Assembly (NCBI GenBank): GCA_038501195.1
Contig: JBBPUQ010000002.1
Span: 4,511,501-4,575,500, forward strand
Source of the DNA: Nemania diffusa
Lineage: Eukaryota > Ascomycota > Sordariomycetes > Xylariales > Xylariaceae
Length of the DNA stretch: 64,000 bases
Direction: 5' to 3'
The position numbers and the translations under genes are program-made. Position 1 is the first letter of the stretch, and each line of letters starts with the position of its first letter. The notes below the pieces were generated by a model. That model was given only the letters and a program-made list of their open reading frames with translations. It was not told where the DNA came from and made no database searches. Below are positions 15,415 to 27,825 of the stretch, piece after piece.

Positions 15415-17118
15415 CTGTGGCCTCAAGACCAGCCGGGGGACCCAGCCGCGAATGAGATGCTCTGTGCTATGGTGTAGAGCGCAAGAGCCACGCGCTACCT
15501 ATGCTGTACAGCTACCGTAGCCAGCTAACTGTATGTGTATAAACTAGGTATACTATTCTGTACCTATGGTCTATACAGATTACCGTGCTCAGAAATATCG
15601 ACGTGAGAAGTACCTATCCTATCTATCTAATAGTAGGTAGTAGGTAGATGGATGGTATTCTTGGCGATATGGACAGGGACAGGGCAGGGATCTGCCACTG
15701 TAGTCGCGTGGGTAGATAGGTACTGTATTGTACTGGCGTCCTTCTGGCGGTGGAGCGTCTCGAGAACCAGTCGGCGCGAGCGAGGCCGTAATCAACTGTC
15801 AGTGATGGCGGCAAGTGGTGGGCTAGCAGTCAGTAGCCAATAGCCAGCCGGGGTTATGTGTTGCTGCAGCGTCGCGCGCACGCTCACGCAAGTCGACCGG
15901 CAGCGTGTAAGTCGGTGCTGTACGGTAGGTACCTATTGGTGGGCGTGGTGGGTGGTAACGCGCGGGATTGGCTGGCAGAGCGGCAGTGAGAGCTGCAGCC
16001 ACCAATGAGAGACGAGAGAGGGAAATAGGTGAGAGCAAGAGAGAATGATTGAGAGACAAAAGATGAAGTAATAATAGTTCTTATTCGACGGCGCTGAGAC
16101 TTGTTTTAGCTTTTGGTATATGTCTTTTCTTGATCACTTAGACACTAGTCAGTTACGCATTCTATAAGTGGCTTACATGAAACAAAGAAGGATTGTCAGC
16201 TTTACTCACCTGAAGCTTGAAGCCTTGAAGCACGGAGCCTGCCTGGAGATCTTGCAGTACAGTATACTGGGATTAGGTAGGTACTGTAGGTACCTATTCA
16301 AAATAAATAGTATGTATGCACGTACATACAACCCTACCAAGCTGTAAAACTTTTAGGAAAACAACGTCAGAATGAAGTGGAACAAACAAAATCTGTTGCT
16401 GAGACTACGCAACTAGGGATAGGGAGATAATCGAGACCCCTACTTACTGTACAACCTCTGCGAGGCAGAAAGTATACAAGATCAACCCGTCGAGTTATCC
16501 CAGGTACAGATTACAGTACTGTGTTTGTCGGGAGCCCCCCTGTCAAGAGAGGGTTCGTGGGGTTGCACCGGGGTTGTACTGGGGTCCAGCGTATAGCGGC
16601 GGTCTGGCAATAGGTATGAAAGAGGTACTTAGGGCCCAGGTACGTACTCAAGTACAGGGGATTAAGCGCCGGCACTATTCCTATTCTATTATTAGCAGCC
16701 GCTCATCACCTCCATTCATCTTCTTCTTCACCAAGCTCTTCAACCATTCATCGCTCACTCAAGCAACAGATGCCCTCCAATGATATCGCGACGAACCACT
16801 TAACTAATCACTCAGTAACTTACCTATCTGCCAAAAATATACTCCTCTATGCCTAAATTTATCGGGAGGGAGTGTGATATGGTATGTATGGTATGTCTGG
16901 TAAAAGATCGAATAATAGAATGCCTAGACCGAGGACACCTTCTGGCTGAAGGTCGGTCGCATAGAATTGGATCTGGTGATGAGCAACTCAACATGTACGT
17001 GTTCCAGAGCGGAAGGTGATTGGTGATATTGGCGAGAAAGGTGTGTGACTGGCAGTGCTCATGTGTACTCGGATGTGTGTGGGGATCCCGATTAATACAG
17101 CAGAATAAACGGGGAAAG

Positions 17119-17175
17119 AAGAGAGGTTTGCGAGGTCTGAGAGGCCTGAGAGGTCCGAGAGGCAGGGAGACAGGG
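17119..17175. repeat. Imperfect purine-rich tandem repeat
   Basis: Three to four imperfect copies of a 9-10 base GAGGTCTGA-like unit are followed by GGCAGGGAGAC copies. The collagen-like translation (GLRGLRG) is an artefact of the repeat. Confidence 0.7.
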
Positions 17176-20100
17176 AGACGGAGATGGTGTGGGCGTCGAC
17201 CGGGTTGCAATGCGTTGCGTCGAGATTTGCTAAGGGCCGTTCCGCTCTCTGCGTGTCTTACTCGAACTGCCTATCGCTGTCTAGTGGTGATGTCAATTGG
17301 TGGTGACGGGATTTGCTATGTGAGGATTCCGAGTCGGTCACCATGGGACACTTGATACATTTATGCTCTGTCTCTCTCCTCGGTCCATGTCCATGTCAAC
17401 ATTCAAAATAAACAAAAACCAGCAGAATGCCATGGCCGTTCTTTACAGTCTGCCTCGTTCCGCATTCAGCGCGCGGCTCACAAAACTTACCTTGCTTGGC
17501 TTCCGTCTTTCTGTAGACCTTCGGAGCCTGTCTCTATTCTCTCCCAGGCCTGCCCTCCGGCTCGTGGTGGGAACCTCCTTGATCAGAGCGCGCGCCACAC
17601 GATATACAACCCTGACTACGGCTAATTCCCACATACAGTTGGTCAAGAATTGGTTCGTGCAAATTCCTTCTATAACTGACATTTCAGCGCGCGCGCATGC
17701 AGCATGTGTACGTCCCTGCCCACATAGCCTACGCTGTCCAGACCGCTAACCGAACAACCAGCCGGCCATGCTGTCGAGTAATAAGTAGAAACGAGCGCTT
17801 CCCTGTTATTTAGCTTCTTCTCTTCTTCCAAGCGCTTCGCGGTAATGTTTCTTGTGTCGAGGTTCTGCCAATTACTAGGGTAACAGAGCCGCCGGACTAA
17901 CGAAGCGCCTCCAAACCCTTCACTAACCCATACCAACTTAGCCCTCCCAACTTTAACTATATAATAACCCTCCGCGCTTAGCAGTTACGGCGAAGCGCCG
18001 GATTTCAAAGGAAAGCGCTTTGCCTCACAGCCCGTCGGGTCGTGTGCTGGCCACCACATCGGACATTACCCCGGATAACACAGCCTGTCTCGTGGCGGCA
18101 CTACTGCCGATGAGCTGCATCATTCGAATATTCATGTCTCATTGGCGGCAGCTTCATCTAGTTATGCCAGACGTGTTGAGTTGATACATAGAAAACGTTG
18201 CCAAGACAACCCAGCGCCATGGGTGAAACGTACCCTTCTATTTATGGTCAACAGCTGACCGATGCACTATTTCAAGATTGATGCGTCTAACTGCAGCAAC
18301 ACCCTTGTTCTAGAGGTGGCGGCCGAAGTTACCACGACAGCCAAAACATGAACATAAGCTAAGCCAGTTACCTGCGTTACAATTGCTGCAACTATATCCA
18401 AACAAAGACAGGATATTTCACTAAGGGCTGCCAAACTTACGCCTATCATATCTCCTAAAGCTATGGCCTTTGATATCATCCGTGTCAAAATCATCTAATA
18501 TACGCTATGCGGCAGTCCGAGAGGATTCAGTTCTCTTAGGGATAGCATGTCTTAATACTGCCGCCAGGGATGTCATTTCTTACCATAGGGCACATTTCGA
18601 CGACGTGACTTGAGGTAGGCGGATATCTTTCATGCTTCTCATATTTGAAACGCAGGGATATCCTCTCATCCTACGGTTTTTTCCAGGTAGGTGGAGAAGC
18701 GACTATATCTAACAGCACGATCACTATGTAGCTGGCCCCCGCTACTTATACACTCTATCAACATTATAACACATACATCCACCAATTCCGTCTCATGCTA
18801 CATTTTGTTTCAATGTCAACACGTACGCGCTAAGTCGCGTTTCAATATAGTTTATCTACAGCACTGTGTCTCACGCTGTGCAGATCAAGGGCGGTGTCGA
18901 TCCCTTTTTTCCCCAACTCCGGCGATCAAATCCCAAGGACCAGTCTACCGGTAACTAGGCCCAATATTCACCGCCTTTAGCTGTGATAGGTACCCAAGGT
19001 TTCACTCAAAATACTTTATCTAGATAGCTTTCAACCTTCATGCCCAACGCTATGATATGATGGGTCAACATTGTTGCCTGTGCGCTTCATCATATAAGTA
19101 AAGTAAGGTGAAGGCAGTTTCTCAAACAGGGGTCCTTGTCTAGAGCCACGGACGATGTTGTTTCACGTGCGGACCGGAAATATACGTCTTCGGCGCGGGG
19201 CTCGTGGCCTATCCATCCCTAAGCGAGATTATTCGTCCTAATATACCCCTCAGTGACAGCATTTCTCTCTAAGCGATGGGCTAAAACGACTACGCTTCAT
19301 TCGATTACGTCGCTGTTGTGGCACATCATATCAAATTTCGGTATACGGTAAGGACGCAATCTCCTCGTGTATCAAAGAGAGGGGGTTAACCGAGTAAATA
19401 TTGAAGTGGATCAAGTGGTAACCTATATAGAGCAGTAGAAACGGCACAATCAGCTTATGACTTTGCTTCTATATCTACGTACTCGTAACGAGTCATATTT
19501 TACAACGTAGATTATACAGCGTGTTCATGGAAAATCCGCAAACTTCTCTAAATCAGTTCCATAGAAGTGCACAAAGGTCTGCCTCCACATGCAAGAGTAA
19601 CTCTGTTATCCCTATACATAGGGCACTCTGCCTATTATGATATGAGGGCAATGTATTAGGTAGACATATTAGTTATTATTGTGTAATTCTCGAAACCCCT
19701 ACGTTTTTGAGTAGTTGGTACACCCATATAGCTAGAATACTTGGACAAATACATACACGCGGCAGGTGGCTACCACACAACACCTAATCACTTGTGACTA
19801 TGTCACATCCCTTTTTAGTTCCTTGAGGTTCTCTTTCAATCTGTCACGTTTATTCTATTATTAATTATCAACATCGAATGCTTTGTAAGTAGTTCTACTA
19901 GGACCGAACACATCGCTGAGAAGTCTGGAATCCAGGTAGTTAAAGACATAGAAATAAAATATTCTCCCTATCATATCTCAGGCTGTCAGTAGCCCTAAGC
20001 ATAGCTATATTTAATGCATAATAGTAGAAGTTGTATCTGAAGTATCAAAATTTCTATGTCGGCTTACATGTGCCGAACTCCAGCGTTGCCTACTAAAGCC

Positions 20101-23100
20101 CCGGGGTCGCTTACTGTGTCACCTTGGAATAGAAAATCATGGTACCAATTACTACGGCAGCTTGTGTTTCTTGTGAATATATTATAATTCCTCGCGTCCA
20201 CATTGAACCCGTGCTATAGAGGAGAAACACTCCGTATAAATAACTTTGAACGCTCGTGAAGTATCTCTGGCGACGCACCCGCGGCGACAGTCGAACATAT
20301 CCTTCCAGGCCTATAATGAGAACCTTCTAATCACCATCGAAAGTGCAACATATGTATATGTAGCTATCCTCTAGCTATCAACTAACGTCGCTTCACGAAT
20401 AATCTCAAGGCACCATCTACTATGTGGTTTTCTAGCTAAAAATAGAACTCTTCGTTAGTCCCAGGGTATACACAGTCCAGGGCAGCAACGAAGAATAAAC
20501 GATACCGCTATCACCATCATCCTCAATGTGATTTATATCAAGCAATATCTAACAGTATGCATGTAGTCACGGTTCCATCAACTAGACATCAAGTGAGCGG
20601 TAGTTCCGATTATACTAAAACCAACTCGAGAAACTACTCCTTTATATACCAGTGCTTAGAGAGACCAGTGCAATAACCTATGTCCCAGTTTTACGCCGAA
20701 CTCCTTAATGATACATGTCAATGTATAGGGATCAGTGATCACAGATTCTAGTCTGTTAACCATACATAGCTTGCGGTCGATGAAGCCTTCTCGTGAAGTA
20801 TAGACGAAAATCAACATCTCCTAGACGATAAAGTGACGTCTACCTAAGCTGATGTTGGTTACTAAGAATGTTGCATTTCCGGGGCGAACTTGGGGGCATG
20901 ATCCTCAAATGCTACCCTAGAGGTGTGTCGCAAGCCCGGCCCTCGGCTTACTGCCACCGTGAATGCCATTATCACCGCGTTCAGGTTTGTACACGAGCAT
21001 TCTGCCAGACCACCAGAGACTAATTGGGACTGGTATTAAGATGGTTTATCATTCGTAGTGAACGTACGATTACGTTTTCTTATGGATATCGCATTGTACA
21101 TCGAGGGAGGCTCCATCAATACATGGTCTAGTATGCTGTGCAAGTTTCTCTTTATAGAAAAACCGAGAACTCAATGCTTCTTTGTAGGGTGTTGCGGAAA
21201 TATGACCGGGAAGGTTTTATAGGGGTAGAGGGTAGAGGGTGGTGGTCCCCCCCCAAAGAGATATCTGATCTCACTTATCAGACAACTCCCTTCTGCGCTC
21301 GATACGGCACTGTTCATATATATCCATCCTACTTTTATCAATATTTACAACCTCTTCTCTCGATACACCCTTAATGAGAGCATAGATGGGTTGTACAAAT
21401 TTGACATACTGAACTATTTATCAAACAAGGAATGTCGAAGCATTGATAAGATGTTAAACTAGTGATAGGAATTGACGGAATCTATGTTTTTAATAACTAT
21501 TGGTACTGGTATAGCCGACACCGCGGGAATTCCGGTCCTATTATAATACAGGTCTCGAATTGTCATTATCTTATAGATTCGAACCCCAGGATGATTAACA
21601 CGGCACAGCCCGCTTTGGTCGCTGAAGGTTATAAGTGATCATATTGATTACCGTAATAGTATTTGGGTTTATCTTCATGTCCTGTCTCCCTTGGTTAGAT
21701 AAATCCTGCGTGGAAGGCTTGGGGACAAGCTGCTTTGAAGTTAGTTGGCATAATGGCTAAGTCAGAGGTAATACTCTTATAACCTCCTAGTAAAAGTTAA
21801 CTGCAAAAGCGCGTGGTAGACATTTCTATAATCATCTTTTAATTATCGAGATGTTCCTATGCTGGAAGCAGCAATACTGAGGTACACTCCATAGGTTCAT
21901 CCGGGGAGCCAGCTATATCTCATTTACACATTCATAGCTATGGACTTCGCCATTTTAACCGAAGTAGGTAATATATATAAGCAGCCACAACCAATCAAGT
22001 GCTTGGCTCAGTAGCATTAGATTTTTTGATATCGAAGCGGCATAATACATTCTGTTCCGTAATAGTACACTCAATAATAGATGTGTAGCTTTTACAACTT
22101 CGTTTTTATTTTCCGCAGTTCCGTATCGTCAATCTGCATCTAGAATACCGACCTTTTCTAGCAAGTTTCATAAACGACCCCCTGGGTGCTATAGTTATAT
22201 AACGAGGAAGACGTGGTTATCGCTGGCTAAAAGGAATGGATCTACTAAATAGATAGTATGCGTAGCAACGCATGAGGTTTGATATATTGGCTGATTAGTA
22301 GGCCGTGCGTGCACTTTTTCTCCTTAAACATACATGCAAACACATAACAATATAATCATAGGACTTATATATATATTCTTCCATACAACCCACACTATTG
22401 AACGGACGATAGCTAGACCGCTATGATATACAGCATGCCCCTCATGTAGCTCTAAATCACAATCTTCAAACTGCGATTTGCTAGGATGAAAAGAAAGGCA
22501 GTCAGTCGCCTAAATAATGTATACTTATACGAATGGCTGTCTTACGGCTGTCTTAAAGACTTATGTTGATAACTTAAGATCGTCACGAGTAAAACTGTGT
22601 ATTGCTTACCTAGGATAAAGAGGTCATGTACTCATAAGGCCTCTCTGCGTGTATAATAATTCGCAAACCTTATGAGTAAAGAGGAGGCATGTTTTTAGCT
22701 AATGATCTACTTATTGTATTAACGTCTTGGGTTTGATCGAAAGTCAAAGCTTGCTTGGCATTTGTTCATCTTGGACTTATGTTCTGAGCTTGAGACCTCG
22801 AGAAAATAAATCCTAGAATAGATATAAGGCTGTTATAGGTATCGTGAGCTCAAGCTGTGTGAGATTGCTGTAAGATAGGTTACTCCTGGTACTATGATAA
22901 GGGGTCTATATGCTAGATATCTACTCTATTACGCACTACACTAGAAATTGTGCCTCACTGGGCAGGATCTTACATTCGCTCTGTGGTAAAGGGCACATTT
23001 TACACTTAACAGGCTCGTTGGCATTATAACATCATTAAGACCCATCGCACTTGATAAGAAGTAGAGAGAGACTAGCACGAACCTGAAGACTCTATCAGGA

Positions 23101-24601
23101 GCGGCAAGATTGGAAGCAATTGACGACTGCTATATTTCACCTATCAGTACTTTAGGCCAAACGCGGGGTGAATAGTTATATATACTGGCATTTCTGATGT
23201 AAACGGTGTGTTATGCAGCATCTTCACAACACTGCGTCCAGTGTCATCGCGCACCCCTGGTTGATCGATTCCACATATGATCTAACAGACAACGACAAAC
23301 CCGAGTTGATAGATGCTAGATTCCTATTCTGAACACACACTTCCAAGACCTAAACCCCTATGAAGCTGTCGATAGACTACGTCCTACCGTATAGCTTACT
23401 TACTCACTCCCCTACTCACCCACAGCTGGGAATTCACTACAAACATGGGCGTACTCAACAACGGCTAGCTAACACGCAGCAATACGGGCACTACTCACGC
23501 CACATGCAAGCCGTCGACGTATGCGTAGTCAAGCCCAAAGAGCCTCAATCAGACCCCAAGCCATGCGGTGTCTTAATTCCGCCCATCTAGCCCTACGCCA
23601 CGACCCGGAGCTACGGTTACATCACGGTCTCGACCTCGTCTCGCTAAGAGCGCCAAGCCATGGGAAAAAGCGAGAGCGAGATTAGGAGGCGGCGATCCCC
23701 ATCAGCCACAGTGATAGCTAGCGCCTAGAACCCGCACGACATCACACATCACGCATCACACACACATCATATTAAACCAAAAAAAAAACTGGGGAAGGGC
23801 TCGGCTTGTCTTGTTTCTGAGGGAGAGGAAGAGTGGAGTTGTCAGCACGAGGTCGTCGGGGTGGCATTTCCGGGGCGCAGATGTCAGGAAGGGTCGGGTG
23901 CGCCCGTGGTAGCAACGTTGCTGTAGCTCTTCATCTCCGGGATGGGGCCGACCGAAATAGCCTCTATTTCCCGCGGATACGTAGAATGGATACCTACCTG
24001 ATAGATAGATAGACTACCTATCTCCTTGTAGGTAGTGTAACTGGATAGGGAGGGGAGTCTAGCCCATTGCAGCGGCCAACGTCGCACCGAGAGAGGGATC
24101 GCGATATCTGACGGGACCAAGTCATTCGATATATTAGGTAAGAAGAGGGCATCTTAATCATAGTCGCGCCGAGAATGGTAGGTAGGGATTACCCAATCCC
24201 TGGCTCGAGGCAAAGCGGCTATCTCGATGAGGCTGCAGTGGGTAAAATGGTGCGAGAACTATGGGTACAGATTACAGAATAGGTAGATGGAGGGCCCAAG
24301 CGTGACGGCGGGAGGGAAATATCGGTCATTTTGCCAAGAAGACGCGGTGCTCGGCGCGTTCGTGGAAATTATATCTCTATGCCTTGCGCAGAGAGTTTCG
24401 GGCGTAGTTTTCGGGTGTCGCGTAAAAATTACCTCCGATATATCTACGACTTACACTAGGTAGGTAGGTAGATAGGCACGGGACGCGTTTTTTCACTGAG
24501 TGCTACGCTACGCGCTAGGTATCTACGGTACTGCTGTAAGTAGCCTGTAGGTGACACCAACAACACTAGTCCAGGTACCTTACCTACTATATTACCAATT
24601 C

Positions 24602-24608
24602 CAGTAGG
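24602..24608. repeat. Left target-site duplication of MITE (CAGTAGG)
   Basis: Seven bases, CAGTAGG, immediately before the left inverted repeat. The same seven bases follow the right inverted repeat at 25045-25051. Confidence 0.75.
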
Positions 24609-24698
24609 CAGGGCCGGCTCGCCAAGAAACCACACACACCCCATGATACACCTAAACACTACAATTTCAAAGGCCTACCAAGCAGCCAAATAAAATCG
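24609..24698 (+). repeat. Left terminal inverted repeat of MITE
   Basis: Begins CAGGGCCGGCTCGCCAAG and ends AAATAAAATCG. It pairs with 25044-24955 with 83 of 90 identities. Confidence 0.92.
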
Positions 24699-24954
24699 AA
24701 AAAATAATATAAATAATATTATAGATAGACAGAAAAGAGGCGGTTATATAAATACCAGTTATATTATATAAATACAAATCGTAAAGTAGTAACGTACGTT
24801 GTACTATAAAGCAAAACTATAATACAAGAGGTATAAACTACTATAACAATAACCCTAGAGTACGTAGCTATGAACTTCGGTTTACATTGAGTTATATATA
24901 TCAATATAATCGCCATGTTTTCTACTATTTAAATCTTTACATAGATTAATTTTA

Positions 24955-25044
24955 CGATTTTATTTGGCTGATTTGTAGGCCTTGGAAGTTGTAGTGTTTA
25001 GGTGTATTATGGGGTGTGTGTGGTGTCTTGGCGAGCCCGCCCTG
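24955..25044 (-). repeat. Right terminal inverted repeat of MITE
   Basis: Reverse complement begins CAGGGCGGGCTCGCCAAG and ends AAATAAAATCG. It is the partner of 24609-24698. Confidence 0.92.
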
Positions 25045-25051
25045 CAGTAGG
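25045..25051. repeat. Right target-site duplication of MITE (CAGTAGG)
   Basis: Same seven bases as 24602-24608, directly abutting the right arm. Confidence 0.75.
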
Positions 25052-25337
25052 CAACCTATCTACTCAGTTATGTCATCAGGTCATCTGGCTACTCGAGAGA
25101 TCGCCAGGGACGCCAGGAACGCGAAACAAGCATGGTATTAAGCGCGATTAGGTGTGGGCATCTTTGATGAGATCTGGAGCGACCAAGGTCGAATCAGACG
25201 GCAGAGACGCACCTATCGGTTCTGATTCGCCAGGCCGCTTTCTCGTGGCCTACCAGGATGAGCTTGTTACGGTTTTAGGGAAGTGGTGGGACCGGACCGC
25301 CTCTAGGTATTCGGGATGGGGAGTCGAGGTGGTGTTG

Positions 25338-25361
25338 GTGGATGGATGGATGGATGGATAG
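25338..25361. repeat. GATG tetranucleotide microsatellite
   Basis: About five tandem GATG units in non-coding DNA. Confidence 0.9.
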
Positions 25362-26259
25362 GATCATTGGTCCTCGAAGGAGAGAGACTATAGAAAGAGG
25401 TAGGGCGGTGAAATTCGGATTAGGTCAAAGGTCAAGACTTATTGAGGCTGAAAACTGCACCAACACTACACTTACATACACTAGGTACACTACACTACCT
25501 ACACTACACTACGCATACATGTGTACCTAACGTCTGTTCGGACATTTGTCTACATTGAAAAGGACAGCTCCGACCCGACATGGCACAAGCTGAGCTTCAA
25601 ACCGTCAATAAACCCGGGAGGCTTGATTAATCATTAATTACTGAGTATTAGAAAGATAGAGAATACAGTAAAAAGTCCCCCCCAAAGAGCAAGAGCCTGT
25701 AGATGCCCGTAGGTGACGATTATGGCTCCAACTCCCGGGACACAGAATATGCGTAAGCGACGATAAAGTGTGACGCCCCGGAAATTGACGATTGCTGTTG
25801 AGCGGAATCCTGGTCTTCAACTGGCATGCACTGTAGCTAGCTGTCTAAGATAGGTAACTATAACCTTATATGGAGCGTACTAATCATGCGCAGGCATTAT
25901 ACTCTAATTCCTTTGGGTCGGTAGTCGAAAACAGTCAAAACCCAACGCGTTTCGTCGTGGTTTAATGAATCGGGGATGCATTTCATGTAGGTACATATGT
26001 AAGTCGGTACGGAATACCCAAATGGAAGAAACCCTCGCTCAGCATTCGACCGAAGAAGCATCAGAGAGGAGGAGGCAATGGCCTTAAACGTGGCCGTTCG
26101 GGCTTCAGTTTAGGCATTTGCTGCGGTCATCTGGATGCTGATTCGTGCCCGGATTCGAGAGAAGAGCGGTGCATTGCGCATTTGCCAGTCACCTCAGCCA
26201 CTTTGGCCGAAACGGCACACCATAATATAAATAATAATAACACACACATGCGATGGTGT

Positions 26260-26287
26260 CACACACACACACACACACACACACACC
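26260..26287. repeat. CA dinucleotide microsatellite
   Basis: An uninterrupted CA tract of about 13 units, followed by C-rich and CT-rich runs. Confidence 0.95.
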
Positions 26288-27782
26288 CCGCCCCTCTCTC
26301 TCTCCACCATCTACGTGTAAGTAATACCTACATACATACACTAGGTACGCATACACTACCTAACGCATACGCAGTAGGCCATCCTATCTCATGCACCGTC
26401 CAGGTCATTCCACCCACTCCGCGCGCCAGAAACGGGCAAGAGATGGGCGCGTCGTCCGTAATAGGACCACGACAATTCTCAAAGTGGAAAGAAGCGGGAT
26501 AAAAAAAAACACAACCTAAAACTCGTTGCAAAGGCGCAGGCGGTCAATCAACCACTCACTGGGGCATGCGGCGGCGACGCTAGGAGCATGGACGGGTCGA
26601 AATATTGGGTCGTCCAGAACGACATGCCGGGACTTTCGAGGGAATAGGTAGTATAGGTATTACTTACTAGGTTCGTCCCATCTTGGATGCAGGCTTCCGA
26701 AGCGGAGCAATATGGGTGCTGTACAATGCCTACAGGATACAAGTATGCGTAGGTAGGTACTGTATAAGTTCTATAATCGTGCAGTACTAAATAAGATGTA
26801 GGTAAGTATCTACTGTACATGCTACGCAGTACCTAGGTAGATATGTGATCTGCTATGCATGTCAAGTACTTTATATTATGTATGTATGTAGGCTCTGGCT
26901 AGTCCCGCCGCATTATGCGTCGAAACGACGCCAAAACGTCACCCTACTAAGGCTGGTACTCTATCTCGGAGCATACTCTCAGTCTCTACTACATACACTA
27001 TGAAGCGGGATGGGAGGCTACTTTATCCCTGGCCCTTTGCCCCCTCCTCATGGAAAAATCGGGACTGAGGAAATACAACACAGAGACACAGATAGAGACG
27101 TCACCCAGACCTTCTGCCGGCCTTATTTTACATCGACGATGATGATAATGATGATGATGACAATAAAAGAAGAGAAATGCAGGCATCCACCGGCTGCAAG
27201 ATGTGGTTACACCGACTTTTTCGTCGCTTTGCTACAAAGTCGATACTTAGATCCCACCAACCTCGGACCCTCCCTCTTGTCCCTCTTGGGTAATGTAGGC
27301 ATGTATCTGACTACCTGGACTTTACCTGATAAGATCGTTTTCGGAGCGCGGAGGCCCTTTGTCCTTGGTCCTACCTAGCTCGACGACAACTGCGCTGCTG
27401 CTCACCGCCGTTATGAGTCCCATACCATACCATCAAGAATACGCCCCCCTCCTGTCTGTTTGCTTGCTGCCTTGCCTTGGCTCCCGCGACGGCTATTGCC
27501 GGCGCCGGCACGGACAATGGCTAGCAAAATCTTTGTCTCGGACCAAACCCTTCTTTTGTCTTCTGTCATGTCGCAGCAGTGTAGAGTACTTAGGTAGGTA
27601 GTCAGAAATCGTTTGCACCCCTGCCCGCCGGCGGAGGGGATTGTTTCGGTTCTGTTATTATTCTCTCCCTCCTTTGTTCTGTTCCCTGCGTTCTTGGAAC
27701 TGTAACAAAGTACAGCTGTAAAGCTTATCGAACGGTACATGCTGTGCGGTTGTAATAATATGACTGTCCCTGGGCTGATATG

Positions 27783-27794
27783 CAACAACAACAA

Positions 27795-27824
<30 letters not shown>
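27783..27824. repeat. CAA/CAG trinucleotide microsatellite
   Basis: About fourteen CAA and CAG units, with no frame on either strand that looks like a real protein. The polyglutamine- or polycysteine-like translations are artefacts. Confidence 0.9.

Positions 27825-27825
<1 letters not shown>

Larger units (their letters stand above)
14853..24601. other. Gene-poor spacer with low-complexity runs
   Basis: Nearly 10 kb without a supportable gene. From 14.9 to 16.7 kb it is dominated by TAGGTA/TACCTA runs and simple repeats. From 17.4 to 18.1 kb it carries several AAGCGCTT/GAAGCGC words. From 18.5 to 23.3 kb it is TA-rich, essentially free of frames above 80 codons, and looks like decayed DNA. 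The longest frames (17363-17749 and 17020-17355 on +) show no recognisable domain, and the second is built on a GAGGTCTGAGAGG-type repeat. Intron-rich small genes or non-coding RNAs cannot be excluded by eye. Confidence 0.5.
24609..25044. mobile_element. Non-autonomous hAT-like MITE with 90-base terminal inverted repeats
   Basis: A 436-base element. Left arm 24609-24698 and right arm 24955-25044 are inverted copies that differ at 7 of 90 positions by direct comparison. The ends are CAGGG...CCCTG, the terminal signature typical of hAT transposons, and CAGTAGG is duplicated on both sides (hAT elements normally make 8-base duplications). The interior (24699-24954) is very AT-rich, has no reading frame and includes a short duplicated TTATATAAATAC-type segment, so no transposase is encoded. 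It lies inside the 14 kb gene-poor region. Five of the seven arm mismatches are transversions, so the divergence is ordinary decay and not RIP. hAT assignment is inferred from termini and target duplication only. Confidence 0.85.

Noticed and set aside
17020..17355. Collagen-like GLRGLRGLRG open frame
   Set aside because: Translation of an imperfect purine repeat, with no other protein features.
21570..21600. Reverse-strand tRNA T-loop-like sequence (ATTCGAACCCC)
   Set aside because: The five-base T stem does not pair and no cloverleaf could be drawn.
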